Of a stretch of DNA of 64,000 nt, positions 36,600-44,044 are shown one piece after another (position 1 is the first letter of the stretch; every line of letters starts with the position of its first letter). The DNA lies in the NCBI RefSeq assembly GCF_034424625.1, contig NZ_CP139976.1:4464001-4528000 (forward strand), in the 5' to 3' direction. This stretch comes from Janthinobacterium lividum. Lineage in GTDB: Bacteria > Pseudomonadota > Gammaproteobacteria > Burkholderiales > Burkholderiaceae_D. The position numbers and the translations under genes were made by a program. The notes beneath the pieces are model-generated. The model saw only the letters and a program-made list of their open reading frames with translations, was not told the DNA's origin and did no database searches.

Positions 36600-38096
36600 T
36601 TAATACACCCACACGACGTTGGCCAGCCAGCCCGTCCAGGTCCGGGCCTGCCCGTTCACCAACTGGTTCACGCCGGACTGCGCGAACGAGGCGCTGAAGC
36701 CCAGGGTCAGGTAGGTATTCGGGTTGACGACGCGCACATACTTGACGAAGACATCGTTCGCCAGCATCGGGCGCAGCACGCCGGAGATCACCACGGGTGC
36801 GTCGCCCGGCACGTCGAGGCGCGTCGCCTGGCCGAACTGTAACGGGCTGCCCATCCGGTTGGCGCGTACCTGGGCCAGGTAAGCGGTCACGGTGTCTTTC
36901 GGCGTCGGGTGAAGCTCGATGGTGGCCTGCAGCGCATTCACGTTGGCATTGACAAAGACCCAGGTCGCCTTGCTGCCAGAAGCCCAGGCGCCCGGCGTGC
37001 CTTCGAAAAACAGCGGATCGAAGCGCTCGTTGCGCGACGTGCGGGGATCGTCGCCGGAAAAGCTCTGGTAGCCGAGCGTGAACTTCGGCGTCCACGCCAC
37101 GTCGGGCAGGGAAAAGCCCCCTTCCGTGCGCCAGCCCCAGGCCCGCATCGGCTCGCGCGTATTCCATTCGCGCGCCGCGTCGACACCGAACCAGCCTTTC
37201 GGCAGCACGGAGGGCAATACGGGAACGCGCGCATAGCCATACACGAACTGCAGGTCCTTGCGGCCGTCAGACACCGCCAGCGGCGCGCCGATGCCGCCCG
37301 GCGCCGCCTGCGGATACGCGGCATGCGAACGGGGCGCCTTGCCATACGCGATGCCCGCCTTGCGGTCGTTCGCGGGCGCGTAGCTGACGTCAACGCCGAC
37401 GACGCGCGTGCCCGAATCGTTGTCGGGGTTTTCATTCGGGTCGAGATAGAACGCCTGGGCGCTGAGCGCATCCTGGCTTATTTTGGCCACTACGGAATTC
37501 TGGAATGCCTTGCGCGGCCCCAGTTTCAGCGCGCCACGGTCAAAGCCGTTCGAGCCGCCATTGGCAATCAGCATGCCCGTGCCCAGCGTGAAATTTTGCG
37601 CGCCGGCCGACAGGTCGAGCATGGCGCGCGTACCGCCGATCGGCATGCGGATGCCGGCGACGAATTCCTCGATCGAGATGCGGCCCGTATCGCCCGCGCC
37701 AAAAGGGTCGTGGCGCAAGGTGCCCGAGCCGACGGCGGAAACGCGCGCATACAGCTGCTTGCCGTCGCCCAGATTGCGCTTGAAGCCGAGCGCCGGCTTG
37801 ACATAGAACTCGTACCAGTAGGGATGGAAATCGAAGCCGGGATTGCGCGCCGGCGTATTCGACAGCTTCCAGAACAGATTGCTCTCGCCTGCCACTTGCA
37901 CGCCCGCTTCGACGGAACGCGTCACTTGCCAGTCCGCGCCGATGGCCGGCTCGACGGCGGCGCGCCGGGCCACTTCCTTTTCCATGCTGCTCTGGCCATC
38001 GGGATCGAGCTGGCCGGCGGCGGCGCAGGCGGTGCTCCAGCCCAGCATCGCCAGCACCATCGTTCTGCGTACCAGGAACATCGTTTGCATTGCCAT
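36600..38096 (-). CDS. Alginate-export-type outer-membrane beta-barrel protein
   Basis: A 498-residue protein with an N-terminal signal peptide (FLVRRTMVLAMLGWSTACAAAG) and an extended beta-barrel pattern ending in the aromatic VVWVY. Motifs such as GTGMLIANGGSNGFDRGALKLGP and QDALSAQAFYLDPNENPDND fit the alginate_exp family (AlgE-like porins). Many members are not alginate exporters but substrate channels. With the serine hydrolase behind it and an AcoR-like regulator diverging from it, a small-molecule uptake or efflux role is more likely than alginate export, since no alginate genes are nearby. Confidence 0.75.
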   Translation of the reverse strand: MAMQTMFLVRRTMVLAMLGWSTACAAAGQLDPDGQSSMEKEVARRAAVEPAIGADWQVTRSVEAGVQVAGESNLFWKLSNTPARNPGFDFHPYWYEFYVKPALGFKRNLGDGKQLYARVSAVGSGTLRHDPFGAGDTGRISIEEFVAGIRMPIGGTRAMLDLSAGAQNFTLGTGMLIANGGSNGFDRGALKLGPRKAFQNSVVAKISQDALSAQAFYLDPNENPDNDSGTRVVGVDVSYAPANDRKAGIAYGKAPRSHAAYPQAAPGGIGAPLAVSDGRKDLQFVYGYARVPVLPSVLPKGWFGVDAAREWNTREPMRAWGWRTEGGFSLPDVAWTPKFTLGYQSFSGDDPRTSRNERFDPLFFEGTPGAWASGSKATWVFVNANVNALQATIELHPTPKDTVTAYLAQVRANRMGSPLQFGQATRLDVPGDAPVVISGVLRPMLANDVFVKYVRVVNPNTYLTLGFSASFAQSGVNQLVNGQARTWTGWLANVVWVY

Positions 38097-38189
38097 AGAT
38101 ATCCCTTGCGCTGGCTGACTGTATATTTGAGCGAATGTTATCAGAGATGCTCTTGTTGTAAGGTATCCTATCGTGCGGTGCGGCCGAGG

Positions 38190-38205
38190 TGAGACAAACG
38201 TCTCA
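38190..38205. promoter_or_regulatory. Candidate operator TGAGAC-N4-GTCTCA upstream of the regulator gene
   Basis: A perfect dyad TGAGACAAACGTCTCA in the divergent promoter region of porin and regulator. Nearly the same 16-mer, TGAGATTTCCGTCTCA, stands at 39462-39477 before the flavin monooxygenase gene. A shared operator for the AcoR-like regulator is the simplest reading. Confidence 0.65.
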
Positions 38206-38305
38206 CGGCAGTCCCATGCTGCAATGCGGCATGCATGTGCCGGCGCTTCGTGCTACAAACGGAAAGACCATCAAAACACCAGATACCGAGACACTGGAGA
38301 GCGCC

Positions 38306-39448
38306 ATGCCCTACGTCCGCCAGACCAGCCATATCGACCGCGTGCGCGACCTGATCGCCGGCCGTATCGTCAATCCGGGAGCCGATACGGCCAGGCTGGC
38401 CTCGTCGTACCGGCGCTCGCTGGACGATTACCGGCTCGACCCCGCCTCGACGACAGGGCCGCGCATCCTGACAAGCGCCGAACTGCGCGCCATCCAGCAG
38501 TCCGAGGAAAATTTTCTGCGCTCCACGGGCCAGTGCCTGCCGCGCCTGCACGCCATGGTGCGCGAAGCGGGCTACTGCGTCATCCTCGCCAATGCGCGCG
38601 GCGTGACCATCGACTACGTGGTCGACACGGACCAGCGCAAGGATTTCAAGAAGGCGGGCCTGTATCCCGGTTCGTGCTGGTCGGAAGAAGAGGAAGGCAC
38701 GTGCGGCATCGCCTCCGTGCTGCTCGACCACGAAGCCATCACCGTGCACAAGACCGACCATTTCCGCGCCGCGTTCACTGGCCTGACCTGCAGCGCCGCG
38801 CCGATTTTTTCGCCGCACGGCGACTTGATCGGCGTGCTCGATGCGTCGGCCCTGAGTTCGCCCGACGCGCGCGACAGCCAGCGCCTGGTAAAACAACTGG
38901 TGCGGCAAGGCGCGACGCTGATCGAAGACGGATTTTTTCTCAAGTCCTACAGCCATTGCTGCATCCTGCTGGCGCACCGCAACCGCCACTTCGTGGAAGT
39001 GCAGCCGGAGATGCTGCTCGCCATCGACGAGCACGGCGACATCGTCGCCGCCAACCGCTGCGCGCGCGATGTCATCGGGGGCCTGGACGTCCTGCCGCGT
39101 CCCGTCGGCGAGGTGCTCGAAGTGCGCGCCGAGCGGCTGTTCGATGCGCGCGCGGGACACAATCTGCTGTCCCTGCGCCTGGCCGGCGGCAGCACCTGGC
39201 TGCACGCCCGCGTGCGCGCGCCGCTGCGCCAGGCCAGCGCGCGAACACGCGTCAAGTACACGGCCCCTGTGACGGAGGGCGTGCTGGCCTACACTCCGCC
39301 GGAGCTGGCCGAGCGCACGCGCATCGCCCACGCCATGAACGCCGCCAAATGGCGTCCGCTGCAGGCTGCCGCCATGCTGGGCATCTCGCGCGCCACCCTG
39401 TACCGCCGCCTCAAGCAGCTGCACATCGTGCCGCCGCACCGGCAGTAA
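38306..39448 (+). CDS. AcoR-like GAF/PAS/Fis-HTH transcriptional regulator lacking the AAA+ domain
   Basis: A 380-residue regulator; GGAGA precedes ATG 38306. It matches the ends of AcoR-type sigma-54 activators: a helical N-terminus (SSYRRSLDDYRLDPAS), a GAF sensor (GYCVILANARGVTIDYVVDT...CSAAPIFSPHGDLIGVLDAS), a PAS-like segment (MLLAIDEHGDIVAANRCARDVIGG), and a C-terminal Fis-type helix-turn-helix (PLQAAAMLGISRATLYRRLKQL). The ~240-residue AAA+ ATPase with GAFTGA is absent, so it cannot remodel sigma-54 holoenzyme. It may act as a simple activator or repressor. Likely targets are the flanking porin/hydrolase genes and the monooxygenase, given the two dyads. Confidence 0.85.
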   Translation: MPYVRQTSHIDRVRDLIAGRIVNPGADTARLASSYRRSLDDYRLDPASTTGPRILTSAELRAIQQSEENFLRSTGQCLPRLHAMVREAGYCVILANARGVTIDYVVDTDQRKDFKKAGLYPGSCWSEEEEGTCGIASVLLDHEAITVHKTDHFRAAFTGLTCSAAPIFSPHGDLIGVLDASALSSPDARDSQRLVKQLVRQGATLIEDGFFLKSYSHCCILLAHRNRHFVEVQPEMLLAIDEHGDIVAANRCARDVIGGLDVLPRPVGEVLEVRAERLFDARAGHNLLSLRLAGGSTWLHARVRAPLRQASARTRVKYTAPVTEGVLAYTPPELAERTRIAHAMNAAKWRPLQAAAMLGISRATLYRRLKQLHIVPPHRQ

Positions 39449-39461
39449 CCCATCGAAAAGC

Positions 39462-39477
39462 TGAGATTTCCGTCTCA
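39462..39477. promoter_or_regulatory. Candidate operator TGAGAT-N4-GTCTCA upstream of the flavin monooxygenase
   Basis: TGAGATTTCCGTCTCA differs from the 38190-38205 dyad only in one arm base and the central spacer. It lies 13 nt after the regulator stop and 114 bp before the monooxygenase start, a fitting place for an activator site. Confidence 0.65.
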
Positions 39478-39590
39478 ACTTCAGCCATGCTGCGCTGCGG
39501 GATGCGGGGCCGGAACGCCAGTGTTACAACATCGTCAGCGGCAACACAGCCGCATCCCATCATAAAGTCAGCAGACTTGGAGGAGACACG

Positions 39591-41399
39591 ATGCAAACCG
39601 ATATCAACCCGCACGACCTGGCCGTGGCCGGCATCCTGGAACAGCTCGAAGGCAGCCTTCGCGCCAGCGACGGCACGGGCGCCGCACAGCTGTTCGAACA
39701 GGACGGCTACTGGCGCGACCTGGTGCTGTTTACCTGGAACCTGAAAACCCTGGAAGGCCGCGAGCAGATCGCCGCCATGCTGGCCGCCCAGCTGGGCGCC
39801 GTGCAGCCGGTGTCCATCCGCATCGCCGACGGCGAACATGCGGTGCAAGCCGGCGGCGTGCTGCAAAGCTGGATTACGGTGGAAACGAACGTGGCGCGCG
39901 GCGTGGGCTTCATCCGCATCCGCGACGGCAAGATCTGGACCCTGCTTACCACCATGAGCGAATTGAAGGGTTTTGAGGAAGCCAAGGGCGGCCGGCGGCC
40001 CATGGGCGCGGAACACGGCGCGCGCACGAACCGCAGCAGCTGGCTGGAACACCGCGAGCAGGAAGCGGCGGAACTGGGCTACGCGCGCCAGCCCTATTGC
40101 GTCATCATCGGCGGCGGCCAGGGGGGCATCGCGCTCGGCGCGCGGCTGCGCCAGCTGAACGTCCCCACCATCATCATCGAGAAAAATGCGCGCCCCGGCG
40201 ACAGCTGGCGCAAGCGCTACAAATCGCTGTGCCTGCACGACCCCGTCTGGTACGACCACATGCCGTATATCCCCTTCCCCGACAACTGGCCCGTCTTCAC
40301 GCCCAAGGACAAGGTTGGCGACTGGCTCGAGATGTACACCAAGGTAATGGAGCTCAATTACTGGGGTTCGACTTCATGCGAATCGGCCAGCTTCGACGAA
40401 GCCGCCGGCGAGTGGACGGTGCAGGTCCTGCGCGACGGCCAGCCCGTTACCCTCAAGCCCAAACAGCTGGTGCTGGCCACCGGCATGTCGGGCAAGGCGA
40501 ACATGCCGAAGTTCAAGGGCATGGACGTGTTCCAGGGCGAGCAGCAGCACTCGTCGCAGCATCCGGGACCCGATGCGTACGTGGGCAAGAAAGTCGTGGT
40601 GGTGGGCGCCAACAATTCCGCGCACGATATCTGCGCCGCCCTGTGGGAAGCGGGGGTGGACGTGACCATGGTGCAGCGCTCGTCGACGCACATCGTCAAG
40701 TCCGATTCCCTGATGGACCTGGCGCTGGGCGACCTGTATTCGGAACGGGCACTGGCCGCCGGCATGACGACGGCCAAGGCCGACCTGACGTTCGCCTCAA
40801 TCCCGTACAAGATACTGGCCGACTTCCAGAAGCCCGTCTTCAAGGCCATCCGCGAGCGCGACGCGGACTTTTATGCGCGCCTGGAAGAACGGGGCTTCAT
40901 GCTCGATTTCGGCGACGACGATTCCGGCCTGTTCATGAAATACCTGCGCCGTGGCTCCGGCTACTACATCGACGTGGGCGCCTCCGAGCTGGTCGCCGAG
41001 GGCAAGATCAAGCTGAAAAGCGGCGTCGGCGTGCAGGAATTGAAAGCCCGTTCCATCGTGCTGTCCGACGGCACGGAACTGCCGGCCGACCTGGTGGTGT
41101 ACGCCACCGGCTACGGTTCCATGAATGGCTGGGCGGCGGACCTGATCTCGCCGGAAGTGGCCAACAAGGTGGGCAAGGTGTGGGGCCTCGGTTCCGCCAC
41201 GACGAAGGACCCGGGGCCGTGGGAAGGCGAGCAGCGCAATATGTGGAAACCCACGCAGCAGCAAGCCCTGTGGTTCCACGGCGGTAACCTGCACCAGTCG
41301 CGCCACTACTCGCAATACCTGTCGCTGCAACTGAAGGCGCGCATGGAAGGATTAACTACCCCCGTGTATGGGCAGCAGGAGGTGCATCACCTGGCGTGA
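39591..41399 (+). CDS. FAD/NAD(P)-dependent flavin monooxygenase with N-terminal NTF2-like domain
   Basis: A 602-residue protein with GGAGGAGA upstream of ATG 39591. Residues about 1-130 form an NTF2/SnoaL-like domain (GTGAAQLFEQDGYWRDLVLFTWNLKTLEGR). The rest is a flavoprotein monooxygenase: FAD site YCVIIGGGQGGIALGARL, GDSWRKRYKSLCLHDP, and an NADPH site KKVVVVGANNSAHDICAAL. Between them FQGEQQHSSQHPG stands where Baeyer-Villiger enzymes carry FxGxxxHxxxW. The end shows VVYATGYGSMNGW. It probably oxygenates a carbonyl or heteroatom compound; the substrate is not evident. Likely controlled by the regulator upstream. Confidence 0.87.
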   Translation: MQTDINPHDLAVAGILEQLEGSLRASDGTGAAQLFEQDGYWRDLVLFTWNLKTLEGREQIAAMLAAQLGAVQPVSIRIADGEHAVQAGGVLQSWITVETNVARGVGFIRIRDGKIWTLLTTMSELKGFEEAKGGRRPMGAEHGARTNRSSWLEHREQEAAELGYARQPYCVIIGGGQGGIALGARLRQLNVPTIIIEKNARPGDSWRKRYKSLCLHDPVWYDHMPYIPFPDNWPVFTPKDKVGDWLEMYTKVMELNYWGSTSCESASFDEAAGEWTVQVLRDGQPVTLKPKQLVLATGMSGKANMPKFKGMDVFQGEQQHSSQHPGPDAYVGKKVVVVGANNSAHDICAALWEAGVDVTMVQRSSTHIVKSDSLMDLALGDLYSERALAAGMTTAKADLTFASIPYKILADFQKPVFKAIRERDADFYARLEERGFMLDFGDDDSGLFMKYLRRGSGYYIDVGASELVAEGKIKLKSGVGVQELKARSIVLSDGTELPADLVVYATGYGSMNGWAADLISPEVANKVGKVWGLGSATTKDPGPWEGEQRNMWKPTQQQALWFHGGNLHQSRHYSQYLSLQLKARMEGLTTPVYGQQEVHHLA

Positions 41400-41420
41400 T
41401 CGTAACCAGCAACCCGTGCA

Positions 41421-41454
41421 GGTCGGATTAGCGCGGCAAGCGCGTAATCCGACC
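41421..41454. repeat. REP-like inverted repeat GGTCGGATTA...TAATCCGACC
   Basis: The arms GGTCGGATTAGCGCG and CGCGTAATCCGACC pair with one bulged base around a short loop. It lies between two convergent genes. Elements of this sequence type are common intergenic repeats in related genomes, from general knowledge. Confidence 0.7.
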
Positions 41455-41464
41455 CACCAATGAC

Positions 41465-41502
41465 AAAAAAATGGCGACGGACCGAAGTCCGCCGCCATTT
41501 TG
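41465..41502. terminator. Bidirectional terminator between monooxygenase and YceI genes
   Basis: A stem ATGGCGACGGAC / GTCCGCCGCCAT with one mismatch around a CGAA loop is flanked by A6 on the left and a short T run on the right. It best serves the minus-strand yceI gene ending at 41520. Confidence 0.8.
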
Positions 41503-41519
41503 CATCATGCAGCCAACAA

Positions 41520-42086
41520 TTACTGTTTGATCGCTTCGATGGCAAACGTCAGGGTCACATCATCGCTGACAGCTGGCGCATATTTACCGGCGTTGAATTC
41601 CGAGCGCTTGATCTTGGCCGTGGCGTTGGCGCCGCAAGCGTCTTTTTTCAGCATCGGGTGCGGTGCGCAGGTGAACGAGGTGACGGTCAGGGTAACTGGC
41701 TTGGTCACGCCTTTCAGGGTCAGGTTGCCGTCGACGGACGCCAGCTTGTCGCCGTCAAAATTGAACTTGGTCGATTTGTAGGTGGCGACCGGATACTTGG
41801 CCGTGTCGAGGAAATCTTCGCCCTGGATGTGCGAGTTGAACAGGGTCGAACCCGTATCGACGGACTTGGTGTCGATCAGCACTTCGACGGCGCCCGTCTT
41901 GGCGGCGCGGTCCAGGGTGACCTTGCCGGTGGTGTTATTGAAACGGCTTTGCTGCGTCGAGAAGCCCATGTGGGTGTACTCGAAACGGGGGAAGGTGTGG
42001 CTGCCATCGATGACATAGACTTCAGGAGCGGCAAACGCGGACAGCGAGAAGCCGGCGGCGGCGATAAAAGCGAGCAGTTTTTTCAT
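41520..42086 (-). CDS. Periplasmic YceI-family protein
   Basis: A 188-residue protein; CAGGAA precedes ATG 42086 and the signal peptide is MKKLLAFIAAAGFSLSAFAA. The mature sequence is a canonical YceI lipocalin-like barrel: VIDGSHTFPRFEYTHMGFST, FLDTAKYPVATYKSTKF, LTLKGVTKPVTLTVTSF and KIKRSEFNAGKY. Family members bind polyisoprenoid or fatty-amide ligands in the periplasm. This is the second YceI-like gene in the window; the first is a lipoprotein. A single-gene transcript ends at the terminator 20 bp downstream. Confidence 0.9.
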   Translation of the reverse strand: MKKLLAFIAAAGFSLSAFAAPEVYVIDGSHTFPRFEYTHMGFSTQQSRFNNTTGKVTLDRAAKTGAVEVLIDTKSVDTGSTLFNSHIQGEDFLDTAKYPVATYKSTKFNFDGDKLASVDGNLTLKGVTKPVTLTVTSFTCAPHPMLKKDACGANATAKIKRSEFNAGKYAPAVSDDVTLTFAIEAIKQ

Positions 42087-42408
42087 TGTAGGTTCCTGAT
42101 AGAAAGTGGAGGATGTCAAAACCGCAAGCAGCTGCAGGCGAATGGCGCATGCGGCTGATTGTCTGGCTTCAGTTGCAACAGATTATGCATGGCATGAAGA
42201 TCGATGTAAAACGGAAAATATACCTAGTTAGCATCGATAAAATCGATAATACCCGCCAATAAGGTCCGCCACAGCGCCTTCTGTTGCCGATTATTGTCTG
42301 CATTGCCAAAAATATCCAGCGTTATCCAGCAACACAGATGAGAATGATTCTTGTTATTATTTGATGGGCTTGCTATCATTGCCGGCTTTGATAACGAGGA
42401 AACGCGCG
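42087..42408. promoter_or_regulatory. Divergent promoter region of yceI and the heme-operon sigma factor
   Basis: This 322-bp gap is AT-richer than its surroundings. A Fur-box-like sequence GATGAGAATGATTCTTGTTA begins at 42337 and lies about 50-70 bp before the sigma-factor start. Nothing coding is recognised; the 5' part (42120-42330) shows no clear motif. Confidence 0.6.
42337..42359 (+). promoter_or_regulatory. Fur box upstream of the ECF sigma factor
   Basis: GAGAATGATTCTTGTTATT resembles the classic GATAATGATAATCATTATC 19-mer, with strong match in the central AATGAT. Iron repression of the sigma/anti-sigma pair is expected for this class. Confidence 0.65.
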
Positions 42409-42936
42409 GTGCTTGAACGCTATTACCAGGAATTGCTGCGCTTGATTTCGCGCTCCACCGGCTGCCGCGACAAGGCGCAGGACGTGGTGCAGGAAGCCTA
42501 CGCCCGCATCCTGGCGCGCAAGCCGCTCGGCGGCGCAGCTCCCCTGCAAGGGGGCATGGCACCCGATAGCGGCCAGCGCGCACTGCTCTACGTGACGGCA
42601 AAGAACATCGCCATCGACGAACAGCGCTTGCGCCAGCGCCGCCCCCACGACGACATCGACACACCGCATTTCCAGCTGCGCGCGCCACGCGCCGACGAAC
42701 CCGAACAACGGCTGCACGACCGGCAAACCATGGAACGCCTGCTGGCCATCATCGAAGCCTTGCCGCCGCGCTGCCGACAGGCTTTCGCGCTGTACAAATT
42801 CGAAGGTATGAGCCAGATCGAGATCGCCGCCCAGATGGACATCTCCGTCAACATGGTGGAAAAACATATCATCAATGGCATGCTCGCCTGTAAAAAAGGC
42901 ATGCCCGAACGCGATACTGGAAAAGACCGCGCATGA
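42409..42936 (+). CDS. ECF sigma factor of the FecI/HasI type
   Basis: A 175-residue sigma factor. GTG 42409 is preferred because GAGGA lies 8 nt upstream; the frame extends to 42361. Region 2 is seen in YQELLRLISRSTGCRDKAQD and VVQEAYARIL. Region 4 is AFALYKFEGMSQIEIAAQMD with ISVNMVEKHIINGML. The downstream FecR-type regulator overlaps by ATGA, and a TonB-dependent receptor with a signalling domain follows, making this the cytoplasmic end of a cell-surface signalling relay for heme. A Fur box lies upstream. Confidence 0.9.
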   Translation: MLERYYQELLRLISRSTGCRDKAQDVVQEAYARILARKPLGGAAPLQGGMAPDSGQRALLYVTAKNIAIDEQRLRQRRPHDDIDTPHFQLRAPRADEPEQRLHDRQTMERLLAIIEALPPRCRQAFALYKFEGMSQIEIAAQMDISVNMVEKHIINGMLACKKGMPERDTGKDRA

Positions 42937-43943
42937 CACCCAACCCGACTCCGGCAGACGACATCGATTTCCAGGCCGCGCAGTGGCTGCTGCGCCACGA
43001 CGCCGGCCTGGCCGCGCCTGAACTGGCGGCGCTGCGGCAATGGCTGGAAGCGGACGCGCGCCACCAGCATGCCTGGGATGCGCTGGCGCGCACCGACGCG
43101 CTGCTGGCCAGCCTGCCCGCCCAGCGCGTGGCCGCCTTCAGCCAGCCCGCCCTGCCCTCATCCGCCGCGGCCCCTGTTTCGCTGCTACAGCGATTGGCGC
43201 ATTTACCGCTGGCGGCGAGCCGGCTGCCGCGCGGCGCGCTGGCCGGCGGCTGCCTGCTGCTGTGCGGCCTGCTGGCCTGGCCGCTGGCCAGCCATCTGCA
43301 GCAGCCCGGCTTCCAGCACGATTACAGCACGCTGCGCGGCCAGTTCGCCACGCAAGTCCTGCCCGACGGCAGCCGCATCGAACTCGATAGCGGCAGCGCC
43401 GTCGACGTGGCCCTGTACCGCGACAGGCGCACCGTGCGCCTGCTGCGCGGCCAGGCCATGTTCCATGTGCAGGCCGACCCGGCGCGTCCATTCCAGGTGC
43501 TGGCGGGGCCGGCCACGGCCACGGTGCTGGGCACGCATTTTTCCGTGCGCCATGTAGGGGTCGCCACGCAAGTCAGCGTGGCGCAAGGCACGGTGCGCGT
43601 GGAAGGGAAAGGCGACGCGCGCGCTGAAGTGCTGCAGGCGGGCGACGCTGTCACCGTCACGCGGCAGGGCGTGAAAACGCTGGCCCGGGTCAGCGCGCAA
43701 GCGGTGGGCAACTGGCGTGCCGGGCGCCTCGATTTCGAGGACGCCACCCTGGCCGAAGCGCTGGCCGAATTCGAGCGCTATGGCGACACAAACCTCGTGC
43801 TCGGCGATCCGGCCCTGGCCGGCCTGCGCCTGAACGGCAGCTTCGACGCCAGGCTGCCCGCGCAATTTGCCGCCGCCCTGCCGTTGGCGCTACCCGTGCG
43901 CCTGCTGCGCCAGGACGGCAAGCTGCATATCGTCGCCCGCTGA
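42933..43943 (+). CDS. FecR-type anti-sigma/transmembrane regulator
   Basis: A 336-residue protein. The N-terminal cytoplasmic DUF4880 part (AAQWLLRHDAGLAAPELAAL...HQHAWDAL) contacts the sigma factor. One membrane helix (GGCLLLCGLLAWPLASHL) is followed by the periplasmic FecR domain (DYSTLRGQFATQVLPDGSRI, VRLLRGQAMFHVQADPARPF, VSVAQGTVRV). The C-terminal part (FEDATLAEALAEFERYGDTN) is STN-like and docks with the receptor's signalling domain. It starts inside the sigma-factor stop codon, so the two are made together. Confidence 0.9.
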   Translation: MTPNPTPADDIDFQAAQWLLRHDAGLAAPELAALRQWLEADARHQHAWDALARTDALLASLPAQRVAAFSQPALPSSAAAPVSLLQRLAHLPLAASRLPRGALAGGCLLLCGLLAWPLASHLQQPGFQHDYSTLRGQFATQVLPDGSRIELDSGSAVDVALYRDRRTVRLLRGQAMFHVQADPARPFQVLAGPATATVLGTHFSVRHVGVATQVSVAQGTVRVEGKGDARAEVLQAGDAVTVTRQGVKTLARVSAQAVGNWRAGRLDFEDATLAEALAEFERYGDTNLVLGDPALAGLRLNGSFDARLPAQFAAALPLALPVRLLRQDGKLHIVAR

Positions 43944-43986
43944 TTGCCGGAACATGCAGCAAAATAAAATCAATCCGCACGTCAGG

Positions 43987-44005
43987 GTAAATGATACTCA
44001 TTCGT
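43987..44005 (+). promoter_or_regulatory. Fur box upstream of the TonB-dependent receptor
   Basis: GTAAATGATACTCATTCG has the central dyad ATGA-tac-TCAT of a Fur site. It lies 40-58 bp before the receptor ATG, indicating that receptor, heme oxygenase and the TonB fusion have their own iron-repressed promoter. Confidence 0.65.
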
Positions 44006-44044
44006 TTTAACTATGAATGATCACCACATCACCATAGGAAAAAC

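Noticed and set aside
39478..39590. Sigma-54 promoter before the flavin monooxygenase, expected for an AcoR target
   Set aside because: No TGGCAC-N5-TTGC match found, and the regulator lacks the AAA+ domain required for sigma-54.
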